From assembly GCF_018688355.1 (NCBI RefSeq), contig NZ_CP061317.1, forward strand, positions 1,558,091-1,622,090: 64,000 bases of DNA, written 5' to 3'. Under the pieces are notes generated by a model. That model was not told the origin of the DNA, ran no database searches, and was given only the letters and a program-made list of their open reading frames with translations. Source of the DNA: Polynucleobacter sp. AP-Elch-400A-B2. Lineage in GTDB: Bacteria; Pseudomonadota; Gammaproteobacteria; Burkholderiales; Burkholderiaceae. The translations under genes and the position numbers were made by a program. Of the stretch, positions 55,359 through 63,586 are shown piece by piece (position 1 is the first letter of the stretch; each line of letters opens with the position of its first letter).

Positions 55359-56360
55359 ATGTCTAATACCCTCCATCGGCAAATGCCGATTTTTTTATCT
55401 GCCCTGATTTTTTCATGCACAAGCTTAGTGGCGAGTTTCAATGCTGCAGCGCAATCAACTCAGGGCTACCCCAACAAGCCAATTAAGTTGATTGCCCCAG
55501 TAGCGGCTGGGGGTGGTCTTGATAACATCGCTCGCTCGCTCGCAGAGAAAATGTCCAAATCCATTGGTCAAACCATCGTTGTAGAAAATATTGGTGGGGG
55601 TGGGGGCACCATTGCTTCACAATCAGTTGCAAAAGCCACCCCAGATGGCTACACCTTGATGGTTGCCTACGTTGGCTCGCATGGAACTAACCCGGCAGTT
55701 CGCAAGCTACCTTACGATGCCATTAAAGATTTCACGGCGGTTGGCATGATAGGAGCAACACCAAACGCCCTGGTAATCAATCCCGAGTTACCGATCAAAA
55801 ACTTAAAAGAATTTATTGATTACGCCAAGAAGAATCCAGACAAAATAAGTTATGGCTCTGCTGGCCCAGGGACTTTGACCCATTTAGGGATGGAGCAATT
55901 AAAGCTAGCTGCAGGAATCTCTATGGTTCACGTCCCTTATCGTGGTGTAGGGCCAGCCTATACGGATTTGTTAGCAGGTCAAACTCAAGCAATGCTTCCA
56001 ACCCTATTTGCCGCCATGCCCTACTTAAATACCAATCGAGTTCGTGGCTTAGCTATCACTGGCGCCAAGCGCAATCCTGCTGCCCCCAATATTCCCACCT
56101 TCAAGGAGCTTGGCTACAACGGCTTTGATGGGCAGCAGTGGTATGGAATCGTTGGCCCCGCCAACCTGCCGCCTGCCATTATTAAGAAACTCAATTCGGA
56201 GCTCAATAAAGCATTGGCACTTCCCGATTTCTCAGAAAAAATGACCAGTGAAGCCATGACATTAATGCCGATGTCTCCACAACAATTTGAAAACTATATT
56301 AAAGAAGATATTGCGCGCTGGGCTAAGGTTGCCAAAGAACGCAATATTGAATTGGAATAA
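55359..56360 (+). CDS. Bug/TctC-family binding protein (3)
   Basis: A 333-residue exported receptor with a signal peptide ending near residue 33 (NAAAQ). Signature segments are YPNKPIKLIAPVAAGGGLDNIAR, VVENIGGGGGTIASQSVAKATPDGYTLMVAY and HVPYRGVGPAYTDLLAGQTQAM. Position 1 of a plus-strand series with MmgE/PrpD, a 2-hydroxyacid dehydrogenase, two ChrA proteins and a further Bug gene, so it likely captures a di- or tricarboxylate for that pathway. Confidence 0.92.
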   Translation: MSNTLHRQMPIFLSALIFSCTSLVASFNAAAQSTQGYPNKPIKLIAPVAAGGGLDNIARSLAEKMSKSIGQTIVVENIGGGGGTIASQSVAKATPDGYTLMVAYVGSHGTNPAVRKLPYDAIKDFTAVGMIGATPNALVINPELPIKNLKEFIDYAKKNPDKISYGSAGPGTLTHLGMEQLKLAAGISMVHVPYRGVGPAYTDLLAGQTQAMLPTLFAAMPYLNTNRVRGLAITGAKRNPAAPNIPTFKELGYNGFDGQQWYGIVGPANLPPAIIKKLNSELNKALALPDFSEKMTSEAMTLMPMSPQQFENYIKEDIARWAKVAKERNIELE

Positions 56361-56428
56361 ATTCAGTTACAAAGTTACCCAGCTACTCACTTTTACTAAA
56401 TTCGATACTTATAAAAATAGGAAATAAC

Positions 56429-57802
56429 ATGTCCCATGCTATTCAAGCAGCAGCCGATCTCAATGCGCCACCAGTCACTAAAATATTGGCTGAGTTTGTT
56501 ACTTCACACGCCAGTCAAGGCTGGAGTACTGAGGTAGACCATGAGGCGCATCGCACCTTTTTAAATTGGCTTGGATGCGCAATTGGTGCAGCTAAACACG
56601 AGAGCGTTGAATCCTCATTAGCTGCCATCCGTGAATTTCAACCAGCGCCTCAGGCGAGTATTCTGGGTCGCAAAGATCGTGTGGATATGGGTGGTGCAGC
56701 GCTCATCAATGGCATTAGCTCGCACACCTTTGACTTTGATGACACGCATCTCAAAACGGTGATACACCCCGCAGGCCCAGTTGCCTCTGCCATCCTGGCT
56801 TTGGGTGAACATACCAATGTCACAGGTCGTCAAATAATTGATTCACTCGTTTTAGGAATTGATGTTGCTTGCCGTGTTGGTAATGCCATGTACCCAGATC
56901 ACTACCATCGTGGCTGGCACATCACTGGCTCTACTGGCATGCTAGGCTCTGCTGCAGCTTGCTCACGCCTCATGGGGCTAGATCTCCAGAAAACGACTAT
57001 GGCATTAGGCATCGCAGCATCACAGCCAGTGGGTATGCGCGAGCAATTTGGCACAATGACAAAACCTTTTCACCCAGGCGGTGCTGCACGCGCAGGACAA
57101 CTCTCTGCTCTATTGGCAAAGCATGGCTTTACTGCCAGTCCTAAAGCTTTAGAAGCGGGCCGTGGCTATATGCAAACCGTTTCAACTAAATGCGACTGGT
57201 CAGAGATTGATCGAGAGCTTGGTAAATCATTTGAGATTTCGTTGAATACCTACAAGCCATTCGCTTGTGGAATTGTGATTCACCCTGCCATTGATGCGTG
57301 TGCACAACTCAAAGCGCAGGGCGTTAAAGCGGAGGAAGTGGAACGTATTGAGTTACGCGTTCACCCACTCGTACTTGAATTAACTGGCAAGAAAACACCT
57401 AAAGATGGTCTAGAAGGTAAATTCAGTGTCTATCATGGCTGTGCCGTCGGCTTAATTTTCGGTCAAGCAGGTGAAGGTGAATATGCCGACGATATTGTCA
57501 ATCGTCCTGATGTAGTTGCCTTACGCGCCAAAGTAAACGCCACAACTGATACATCCATAAGCGAAGCATCGGTGGATGTCAAGGCGATTCTGAAGGATGG
57601 AAAAGAAGTCCACATCTTCGTTAAAAATGCAATTGGGTCTGTTGAGAATCCAATGAGCGACGCTAATTTAGAGCAAAAGTTCACTAGCTTGACTGAGCCA
57701 GTAATTGGCAAAGAAAAAACTACTCAACTGATTGCAGCATTATGGAATCTGGGAAGCGCACCTGATCTCAAGAAAATATTGAGTCTTTGCACTCCCGACT
57801 AA
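56429..57802 (+). CDS. MmgE/PrpD-family dehydratase or decarboxylase
   Basis: A 457-residue member of the 2-methylcitrate dehydratase/cis-aconitate decarboxylase family. Features seen: NGISSHTFDFDDTHLKTVIHP (family HxFDxDDTH motif, about residues 94-114), the VACRVGNAMYPDHYHRGWHITGSTG segment, and KPFACGIVIHPAIDA near residue 280. AGGAA before the ATG supports the start. Because prpB/prpC are absent and a hydroxyacid dehydrogenase follows, the substrate is probably a substituted citrate or aconitate rather than 2-methylcitrate, but this is inference. Confidence 0.87.
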   Translation: MSHAIQAAADLNAPPVTKILAEFVTSHASQGWSTEVDHEAHRTFLNWLGCAIGAAKHESVESSLAAIREFQPAPQASILGRKDRVDMGGAALINGISSHTFDFDDTHLKTVIHPAGPVASAILALGEHTNVTGRQIIDSLVLGIDVACRVGNAMYPDHYHRGWHITGSTGMLGSAAACSRLMGLDLQKTTMALGIAASQPVGMREQFGTMTKPFHPGGAARAGQLSALLAKHGFTASPKALEAGRGYMQTVSTKCDWSEIDRELGKSFEISLNTYKPFACGIVIHPAIDACAQLKAQGVKAEEVERIELRVHPLVLELTGKKTPKDGLEGKFSVYHGCAVGLIFGQAGEGEYADDIVNRPDVVALRAKVNATTDTSISEASVDVKAILKDGKEVHIFVKNAIGSVENPMSDANLEQKFTSLTEPVIGKEKTTQLIAALWNLGSAPDLKKILSLCTPD

Positions 57803-57830
57803 CTCACCCCTAAAGAAGAAACCAGTCATC

Positions 57831-58805
57831 ATGACCAAGCTACCGAATATCGTCATTCTCGGAGATTACGAGCGCGCCCTGCGTCGCTTTTCTCAATGGG
57901 ATCGGATAGAGCAAAATTCAAATCTCACAATTCATCATGAGCCATTGCGAGATGAGGCCTTGTATGAGGCAGTCAAAGATGCCGATGTCATTGCCATCGT
58001 ACGTGACCGCTCCCCCTTTAACGAAGCCATGATTGCGAGGCTACCAAAGCTCAAATTATTGATGTTCACAGGTAAGCGAAATGGCACGCTAGACAGCGCC
58101 GCCCTTACTTCTCGCAATATTCCGATTGCCTGCACGCCAGGAGGCCCTTCGAAAGAAACTACTGCCGAGTTAACCTGGGCATTAATTTTGGGCGCCTCAA
58201 AACAATTGATTCGCCAAAATAATCTCGTGAGCACCGGTGGCTGGCGCGATGAACTCTCCGTTCTGCCCATACTCTCCGGTGAGCGCTTGGGCGTTCTTGG
58301 TCTAGGCGCTATCGGCAGTGCTGTTGCTCGCGTTGGCAAGGCATTCGGCATGGAGATCGTCACCTGGAGCCCGAACATGACTCCAGAGCGCGCTGCAGTT
58401 GAACATGCCACTTCCGTTAGTCTCGATGAATTACTACGCACATCAAAAGTAGTTACCCTGCACTTAGTAGCGGGCCCCGGCACTAAAGGCCTGATCAGCG
58501 CCGATCAACTCGCCTTAATGCGCCCAGACTCCATTCTGGTCAATACCTCACGCTCTGCATTGATTAATATGTCCGACTTATGTGCTGCCCTCAAAAAAGG
58601 TTGCCCAGGACAAGCTGCTGTAGACGTATTTGATATTGAGCCATTACCATCGAATGATCCCTTACGTAGTACCCCAAATTTATTAGCAACTCCCCACCTA
58701 GGCTTTATCGCAGAGCCTGTCTTTAAAATGTTCTCCCAGGGGATTACTGAAACTCTGGAAGCATGGTTAGATCAAAAGCCAGTACCTCATCCATACCAGC
58801 CTTAA
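57831..58805 (+). CDS. D-2-hydroxyacid dehydrogenase (NAD-dependent)
   Basis: A 324-residue D-isomer-specific dehydrogenase. Rossmann motif GLGAIGSAVARVGKAFGMEI is at about residues 156-175; the catalytic set is Arg in NTSRSALINM, Glu in VFDIEPLP and His in ATPHLGFIAE. It reduces a 2-oxoacid or oxidises a D-hydroxyacid. It is 28 bases after MmgE/PrpD and its 3' end overlaps the first ChrA gene by 43 bases, so these are co-transcribed. Substrate unknown. Confidence 0.9.
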   Translation: MTKLPNIVILGDYERALRRFSQWDRIEQNSNLTIHHEPLRDEALYEAVKDADVIAIVRDRSPFNEAMIARLPKLKLLMFTGKRNGTLDSAALTSRNIPIACTPGGPSKETTAELTWALILGASKQLIRQNNLVSTGGWRDELSVLPILSGERLGVLGLGAIGSAVARVGKAFGMEIVTWSPNMTPERAAVEHATSVSLDELLRTSKVVTLHLVAGPGTKGLISADQLALMRPDSILVNTSRSALINMSDLCAALKKGCPGQAAVDVFDIEPLPSNDPLRSTPNLLATPHLGFIAEPVFKMFSQGITETLEAWLDQKPVPHPYQP

Positions 58806-59347
58806 CGCCTTTGAAAACACTGACTCCAACAGAATTATTTATTACCTTTAGCAAGATCGGCATGTCTGGTTTTGGTGGAGTGCTACCCTGGGCTCGCCGC
58901 ACCTTGGTAGAGCAGGATAAGGTACTCAGTTCAGAAGAGTTTAGTGCCATTCTTGGAATATGTCAGATTGTTCCAGGACCCAATATTCTGAATCTCGCTG
59001 TCTGTATTGGCTCACGCCTCTGTGGGGCTAAAGGCGCCTTTGCCGCAGCGCTTGGTCTGACTCTTGGACCAATCTGTGTTGTGATGTTGCTAGCAGTTTT
59101 GTATCAGCATTACAGTAATTTAGAAAGTGTTCAAGGTCTACTCAGGGGCATCTCTGCAGTGGGCGTGGGATTAATTGCTTCCACCGGCATCAAAATGTTG
59201 CGTGATGAGTTTAAATATCCTGCAATGCTTTTAGTCGTAGCCCTGACTGTGACAGCCGCAAGCTACTTCCATTTAGGTCTTGGCTGGGTTGTTCTTCTGG
59301 TATCACCGCTTGCTTTGCTTTTAGCATTCAGGAAGGCTCGCAAGTAA
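58763..59347 (+). CDS. Chromate transporter ChrA, short-chain subunit 1
   Basis: A 194-residue membrane protein, one half of the two-domain ChrA fold. SKIGMSGFGGVLPWARRTLVEQ (about residues 30-50), LGICQIVPGPNILNLAV and five or six hydrophobic stretches are typical of the N-terminal-type short-chain ChrA (CHR family). ATG 58763 lies inside the dehydrogenase gene (43-base overlap); a TTG at 58811 just past that stop would give a shorter 178-residue protein. The next gene overlaps by one base (TAATG), so the halves are made as a pair. Confidence 0.85.
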   Translation: MVRSKASTSSIPALTPLKTLTPTELFITFSKIGMSGFGGVLPWARRTLVEQDKVLSSEEFSAILGICQIVPGPNILNLAVCIGSRLCGAKGAFAAALGLTLGPICVVMLLAVLYQHYSNLESVQGLLRGISAVGVGLIASTGIKMLRDEFKYPAMLLVVALTVTAASYFHLGLGWVVLLVSPLALLLAFRKARK

Positions 59348-59868
59348 TGGGCATACTCCTCAGTCTATTCTTAAAGCTTTCTGCTTTTTCTCTGATTGCC
59401 TTCGGAGGAATCAATGCATTACTTCCTAGCCTCTTAGAGCTATCGGTTCATCAAGAACGGTGGATTGACCTACAAACTTTTGCCGATTACTTTGCAATTG
59501 CTCAAGCTGCTCCTGGCCCAAATTTTATGACGGTTACCTTGATCGGCTGGCATGTTGGAGGGATTCTGGGGGCACTTCTCGCCACTTTTGCAATTGCCTG
59601 GCCATCATCTATTTTGGTGTACTTTGTACAACGGCTGATCCTAAGCATGAATAACGAACAAAAAAAGAAGTCGATTCAGTACGCTGCTGCCGCACTGGCA
59701 ATTGGCTTAGTGCTTTCTTCTGCATGGCAGATTGCCTTACAAATCAATCATAGCTATGCTGCCTATGGATTGACTCTACTAACTATTGGGTTGACTGTCT
59801 TTACCCGCTGGCATCCTTTATATTTGATTGCACTGGGCGCAGCCCTTGGAACAATGGGATTGATATGA
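59347..59868 (+). CDS. Chromate transporter ChrA, short-chain subunit 2
   Basis: A 173-residue partner of the preceding protein. It has LSAFSLIAFGGINALLPSLLELSVHQERWIDLQTFADYFAIAQAAPGPNFMTVTLIGWHVGG, the second CHR-type signature (FGG, PGPN). Paired short ChrA genes make an antiparallel heterodimer in other bacteria. It overlaps Bug gene 4 by 4 bases, placing a chromate/anion-type transporter inside a carboxylate operon. The true substrate may be an organic or inorganic anion other than chromate. Confidence 0.85.
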   Translation: MGILLSLFLKLSAFSLIAFGGINALLPSLLELSVHQERWIDLQTFADYFAIAQAAPGPNFMTVTLIGWHVGGILGALLATFAIAWPSSILVYFVQRLILSMNNEQKKKSIQYAAAALAIGLVLSSAWQIALQINHSYAAYGLTLLTIGLTVFTRWHPLYLIALGAALGTMGLI

Positions 59869-60842
59869 AACTCTTTTCACTTCTAAGTATTACTATTGCT
59901 GGTGCAGCGCTCTCGTTAGCGCTAACTTCTCAAGCTCAAAGTAGTTACCCTAATAAATCTATCAATTTAGTTGTGCCTTATGGTGCAGGCGGCAGCGCAG
60001 ACTCTCGGAGCAGACAGCTGGCTCAGAAAATGAGTGTCATTCTGAAGCAGCCGATTGTGGTTGATAACAAACCAGGTGCTGGCGGAAATATCGGTACTGA
60101 GTTTGTCGCAAGATCTGCTCCGGATGGCTACACCATTGGTATGGGAAACTTTGCGCCCATGGCAGTAAACAAAACGCTTTTTGGAAACTTACGATATGAC
60201 CCAGAAACTGCTCTCACTCCCATCATCCTAGTCGAAAAGGGTCCGCTAATTCTGGTGGTGAATCCAAATTCGCAATACAAGACTATTCAAGATATTGTTA
60301 CAGCAGCTAAAGCAAAGCCAGGGACTCTGACATTCTCTTCGGGAGGAATCGGTGGTAGCCATCAACTCTCAGCTGAGCTATTTATGCAAAATGCTGGCAT
60401 CCAAATGATTCATGTTCCTTATAAGAGTGGCTCTGCTGCACTGACTGATTTGATGGCAGGTAATGTCGATATGATGTTTGATCAGATGTACTCTGCAGTT
60501 CCTAATATCAGAGCAGATAAACTGCGTCCTATTGCCATCACCAGCAAAAAGAGATCGCCACTCTTTCCGAGCGTGCCCAGTTTTGCAGAGCTTACTTACC
60601 CTAAAGTTGAGGTGCTCAATTGGCAAGGGTTCATTGCGCCTGCTGGCACACCTAAATCGATTATCGACACATTAAATAAAGCCGCTAATGAAGCTCTTAA
60701 AGATCCACAACTCAGAGAGTTAATGCTCTCCCAAGGAAATGAGATTGGTGGTGGTAGTCCTGCCGATTTCGCAGCCCTCATTAAATCCGAGGCTGCAAAA
60801 TGGAGTGCCGTAGTCAGGGCTGGAAATATTAAGCCTGAGTAA
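59865..60842 (+). CDS. Bug/TctC-family binding protein (4)
   Basis: A 325-residue exported receptor. The signal peptide (MKLFSLLSITIAGAALSLALTSQAQS) is followed by YPNKSINLVVPYGAGGSADSRSR, DNKPGAGGNIGTEFVARSAPDGYTIGMG and HVPYKSGSAALTDLMAGNVDMM. Its start overlaps the second ChrA gene by 4 bases. Last gene of the plus-strand operon that begins with Bug gene 3, giving two different receptors around one set of enzymes. It faces crcB with 15 bases between stops. Confidence 0.92.
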   Translation: MKLFSLLSITIAGAALSLALTSQAQSSYPNKSINLVVPYGAGGSADSRSRQLAQKMSVILKQPIVVDNKPGAGGNIGTEFVARSAPDGYTIGMGNFAPMAVNKTLFGNLRYDPETALTPIILVEKGPLILVVNPNSQYKTIQDIVTAAKAKPGTLTFSSGGIGGSHQLSAELFMQNAGIQMIHVPYKSGSAALTDLMAGNVDMMFDQMYSAVPNIRADKLRPIAITSKKRSPLFPSVPSFAELTYPKVEVLNWQGFIAPAGTPKSIIDTLNKAANEALKDPQLRELMLSQGNEIGGGSPADFAALIKSEAAKWSAVVRAGNIKPE

Positions 60843-60857
60843 GCTGGATACGCAAAA

Positions 60858-61235
60858 TTACTTCAGCGCTTGGTAAGTCAGAATACCCAAAAAGGTTAGA
60901 CAGAGTGAGCCAAATAAATGTAAGAGCGCAGTACCTAGCGCCCAACTCACTTCGCCACGCTGCATAAAACCGACCACTTCAGCAGAGAAGCTGGAGAAGG
61001 TGGTGAGGCCACCCAAAAAACCCGTAATCACAAATAGCTTCCATTCAGGAGAGAGGCTTTGGTTATTGCCAAAAAAGGCTATAGCAATTCCGATGAAATA
61101 TCCGCCAACCATATTGGAAATAAAAGTTCCCAATGGAAGGGTTGAGGCAATACTGACTGTTGCCAGGTTAAAGCCTGCCCTTAGTAAAGCACCAAGACCA
61201 GCTCCAAAAAAAATTGCAAGAATGGATAGCCACAT
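60858..61235 (-). CDS. crcB: Fluoride exporter CrcB/Fluc
   Basis: A 125-residue, four-helix fluoride channel that works as an antiparallel dimer. The motifs GAGLGALLRAGFN, LPLGTFISNMVGGYFIG and GFLGGLTTFSSFSAEVV (fluoride path phenylalanines and the TFSSF sodium site) are present. No fluoride riboswitch is visible, because the DODA-type dioxygenase gene ends 9 bases upstream; it is expressed as part of that operon. Confidence 0.94.
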   Translation of the reverse strand: MWLSILAIFFGAGLGALLRAGFNLATVSIASTLPLGTFISNMVGGYFIGIAIAFFGNNQSLSPEWKLFVITGFLGGLTTFSSFSAEVVGFMQRGEVSWALGTALLHLFGSLCLTFLGILTYQALK

Positions 61236-61244
61236 ATTAGATAT

Positions 61245-62024
61245 TTATTGGATTGAGAAAGTAAGCATGCTAATGGAGCCCATTTCTACTCCATCAATTA
61301 ATACCTTAGGAGCCTCACCTTGCTCTTGCAGAGCAAGCGCATATAAAGCAGGCCAATAATGCTCAGGGGTTGGGATAGATAAATGTGCGGCATCACCGCA
61401 CTGCTCCCAATGAATTAAATTGTCGTGATGATTGGCGCGCATCTCAGAAACAAAAAAATCATTGAACTCTCTAGCCCAGGGATAAGGTGTTGCACCCTCC
61501 TCCCAATGAATAGTGCGCAGGTTATGCACAATATTACCGCTAGCCAAGATTAGGATATTCTCGTCACGCAAAGGTCGTAATTTTTTAGCAAGCTCGTAAT
61601 GCTCATTGGCAGACATGGAGCCATCTAGACTCAGCTGCACTACCGGCACATCTGCATTTGGATAGAGGTATGTCAGAACAGACCATGCGCCATGATCAAT
61701 ACCCCACTCGTTCTCCTCAAGCACTACGGGAATATCTAATAATTCTTTTACGCGATCTGCCAGCGCAGGACTGCCAGGCGCTGGATACTCAATATCAGAC
61801 AGGACTTGCGGAAATCCGCCAAAGTCATGAATGGTTTTGGGTTTTGGCATTGCAGTAACCCACACTCCGCGGGTTACCCAATGGGCCGAGATGACCAAGA
61901 TGGCATCTGGGCGTTTAAGCGACTTACCCAGATTGGCCCAAGCAGCCGTATAGCGATTGGGCTCAATGGCGTACATCGGACTGCCATGACCAGCAAATAC
62001 TGCAGGTTGGCGATGGCTAGTCAT
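61245..62024 (-). CDS. LigB-family extradiol dioxygenase (4,5-DOPA dioxygenase/YgiD-like)
   Basis: A 259-residue class III extradiol dioxygenase. Metal His residues are in FAGHGSPMYA, ISAHWVTRGV, and EWGIDHGAWSVL; LASGNIVHNL is also conserved. YgiD opens catechol rings, DOPA being the model substrate. It is second in a minus-strand unit: 45-residue membrane protein, this gene, crcB. Start ATG 62024 gives the normal family N-terminus (MTSHRQPAVFAGHGSP). Confidence 0.88.
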   Translation of the reverse strand: MTSHRQPAVFAGHGSPMYAIEPNRYTAAWANLGKSLKRPDAILVISAHWVTRGVWVTAMPKPKTIHDFGGFPQVLSDIEYPAPGSPALADRVKELLDIPVVLEENEWGIDHGAWSVLTYLYPNADVPVVQLSLDGSMSANEHYELAKKLRPLRDENILILASGNIVHNLRTIHWEEGATPYPWAREFNDFFVSEMRANHHDNLIHWEQCGDAAHLSIPTPEHYWPALYALALQEQGEAPKVLIDGVEMGSISMLTFSIQ

Positions 62025-62033
62025 TAATGCAGA

Positions 62034-62171
62034 TTAGCCGAATACGTAGCCAGTGTGAGCCGCAACCAATGCAAACAAAATAGCCAAGCTAGTGGCAGCT
62101 GCCAACATCACGATCAAGGTGATGATTTTCTTATTGATTTCTTCTTTCGACTCTTTATGCCATTCGTTCAT
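62034..62171 (-). CDS. Small single-pass membrane protein (45 residues)
   Basis: Read from ATG at 62171 to TAA at 62034-62036. The N-terminus is hydrophilic (MNEWHKESKEEINKK), followed by a 23-residue membrane helix (about 16-38, IITLIVMLAAATSLAILF) and a short HTGYVFG end. AAGGG 7 bases before the ATG is a good Shine-Dalgarno, which argues for real expression. It lies 9 bases upstream of the dioxygenase in the same direction. I do not recognise a family; function unknown. Confidence 0.65.
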   Translation of the reverse strand: MNEWHKESKEEINKKIITLIVMLAAATSLAILFALVAAHTGYVFG

Positions 62172-62215
62172 GCTAAACCCTTATTAATCACATTATTTGA
62201 TAGTGCAATTATCCA

Positions 62216-62383
62216 CTATCGGCCGCGGCCAGCCTTGCGCATCATGGCTTTTCCGCCCCCAAAGCCTGCCTGAGGCCTGCCGCCAGGACCAGATGGGCCT
62301 TTTGGGGCTGGTGGACGGGCTACTGGCTTAGCTGCTGTGGGCTTAGCGGGGATTTTTGATTCAGGTTTTTTATCTTCAGTCAC
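62216..62383 (-). CDS. Small Pro/Gly/Lys-rich protein (55 residues)
   Basis: Starts with GTG at 62383; AGGAG ends 6 bases upstream, an excellent Shine-Dalgarno. The sequence runs MTEDKKPESKIPAKP, a PVARPPAPKG stretch, a glycine-rich GPGGRPQAGFGGGKA, and a basic end MMRKAGRGR. It is low complexity, basic and probably disordered, which suggests binding to nucleic acid or an acidic partner. It diverges from the M50 protease (28 bases between starts). No family recognised. Confidence 0.6.
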   Translation of the reverse strand: MTEDKKPESKIPAKPTAAKPVARPPAPKGPSGPGGRPQAGFGGGKAMMRKAGRGR

Positions 62384-62399
62384 TTTAAGCTCCTATGGA

Positions 62400-62405
62400 T
62401 ATCAT
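62400..62405 (+). promoter_or_regulatory. -10 (TATCAT) at -12 to -7 of the M50 gene
   Basis: This hexamer would put +1 on the A of ATG 62412, as in five other genes of the window. It overlaps the upstream region of the divergent 55-residue protein gene. Confidence 0.45.
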
Positions 62406-62411
62406 ATTGTC

Positions 62412-63074
62412 ATGATTACTGACTATTCTATCCAAGCCGTCGCCATTAATGCGATTCCTTTGATTTTTGCCATCACCATTCATGAGGCTGCCCATGGCTA
62501 TGCAGCCCGGAAATTTGGTGACAATACCGCTTACATGCTTGGGAGAGTCACCCTTAACCCCATTAAACATATAGATCCTGTGGGCACTATCCTCATCCCC
62601 CTGCTGTTGATTCTGAGTGGAGCTCCTTTTTTAGTCGGCTATGCCAAGCCAGTACCAGTCAATTTTGGGCGTCTACGTAATCCCCGAATTGACTCTATCT
62701 GGGTAGCCCTAGCTGGCCCAGGCTCTAATTTCATTCAAGCCCTCATTTGGGCCATCTTCCTGATCATCCTCTTTGGTTTTGGAGTGAATGAACGGTTTCT
62801 CTTGGCCATGGCCCAAGCGGGGATCACCTGGAACTTAGTCTTGCTGGTGTTCAACCTCTTCCCTCTGCCCCCACTAGATGGTGGTCGTATTTTGGCGAGC
62901 TTATTACCAGCACGACAATCCATCGCCTTTGGAAAACTAGAGCCTTATGGATTTTTTATTGTTCTGGCCCTCATCTTTACGGGCGTCATTGGCAGCTTTT
63001 GGATGGAGCCCTTGACAGCCTTTTTTAAGAGTGTTGTTTACGTTGTCACACTCCCCCTACAAATGCTTTTCTGA
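62412..63074 (+). CDS. Site-2 protease-family (M50) membrane metalloprotease
   Basis: A 220-residue intramembrane protease. HEAAHG (about residues 24-29) is the zinc HExxH, and NLFPLPPLDGGR near residue 157 supplies the third ligand Asp. About five hydrophobic segments. It lacks the PDZ and long insertion of RseP, so it is the compact YwhC/Rv-type M50B form with unknown substrates. ATG 62412 is the best start; upstream in-frame codons are inside the divergent small gene. No Shine-Dalgarno is seen. Confidence 0.88.
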   Translation: MITDYSIQAVAINAIPLIFAITIHEAAHGYAARKFGDNTAYMLGRVTLNPIKHIDPVGTILIPLLLILSGAPFLVGYAKPVPVNFGRLRNPRIDSIWVALAGPGSNFIQALIWAIFLIILFGFGVNERFLLAMAQAGITWNLVLLVFNLFPLPPLDGGRILASLLPARQSIAFGKLEPYGFFIVLALIFTGVIGSFWMEPLTAFFKSVVYVVTLPLQMLF

Positions 63075-63133
63075 AGTATTCTAAAAATCCGAATTGATCG
63101 GCAGTACCCCACTGACCTCACTGGAGCTTAACT

Positions 63134-63586
63134 ATGAAACTAAAACAGGTAATTTTGGCCGCCATCGTACCCACACTAGTAGCTGGAACAGGCATTGCTT
63201 ATGCGCAATTTAAAAAACCAGATGACGCTATTAAATATCGTCAAAGTGCTTTTACTGTGATGGCCAATTCCTTTGGGAAAATTGGTGCGGTTGTTAAAGG
63301 TGAGGCGCCGTTTAATAAAGATGAAGTGGCAAAAGATGCAGCAGTGGTTGCAATGATCTCGACTCTGCCATGGCAAGCATTTGGTCCAGGCACTGAGGGT
63401 GGTAATGCACTCCCAGGCGTATGGTCAGATAACGCTAAATTTAAAGCGGCTGGAGAGAAAATGCAGTTAGCTGTTGCGAGCCTCAATACTGCTGCGCAGT
63501 CAGGCGATCAAGAGGCAATCAAAAAGGCTTTTGGTGCAGCAGGCGCTACCTGCAAAACTTGTCATGATGACTTTAAGAAAAAGTAA
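63134..63586 (+). CDS. Cytochrome c' (class II c-type cytochrome)
   Basis: A 150-residue periplasmic heme protein. Signal peptide to about residue 25 (GIAYAQ), a four-helix-bundle body, and a C-terminal heme site CKTCH (residues 141-145). Cytochromes c' bind NO and may protect against nitrosative stress. GGAG 7 bases from the ATG supports the start. Its stop directly abuts the stop of the cytochrome b561 gene on the other strand, a pairing often seen in betaproteobacteria. Confidence 0.9.
   Translation: MKLKQVILAAIVPTLVAGTGIAYAQFKKPDDAIKYRQSAFTVMANSFGKIGAVVKGEAPFNKDEVAKDAAVVAMISTLPWQAFGPGTEGGNALPGVWSDNAKFKAAGEKMQLAVASLNTAAQSGDQEAIKKAFGAAGATCKTCHDDFKKK

Noticed and set aside
60858..61244. Fluoride riboswitch upstream of crcB
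   Set aside because: Only 9 bases separate crcB from the upstream gene, leaving no room.
62337..62411. Upstream extension of the M50 protease
   Set aside because: These codons overlap the divergent small gene and add no recognisable family sequence; ATG 62412 gives the normal N-terminus.
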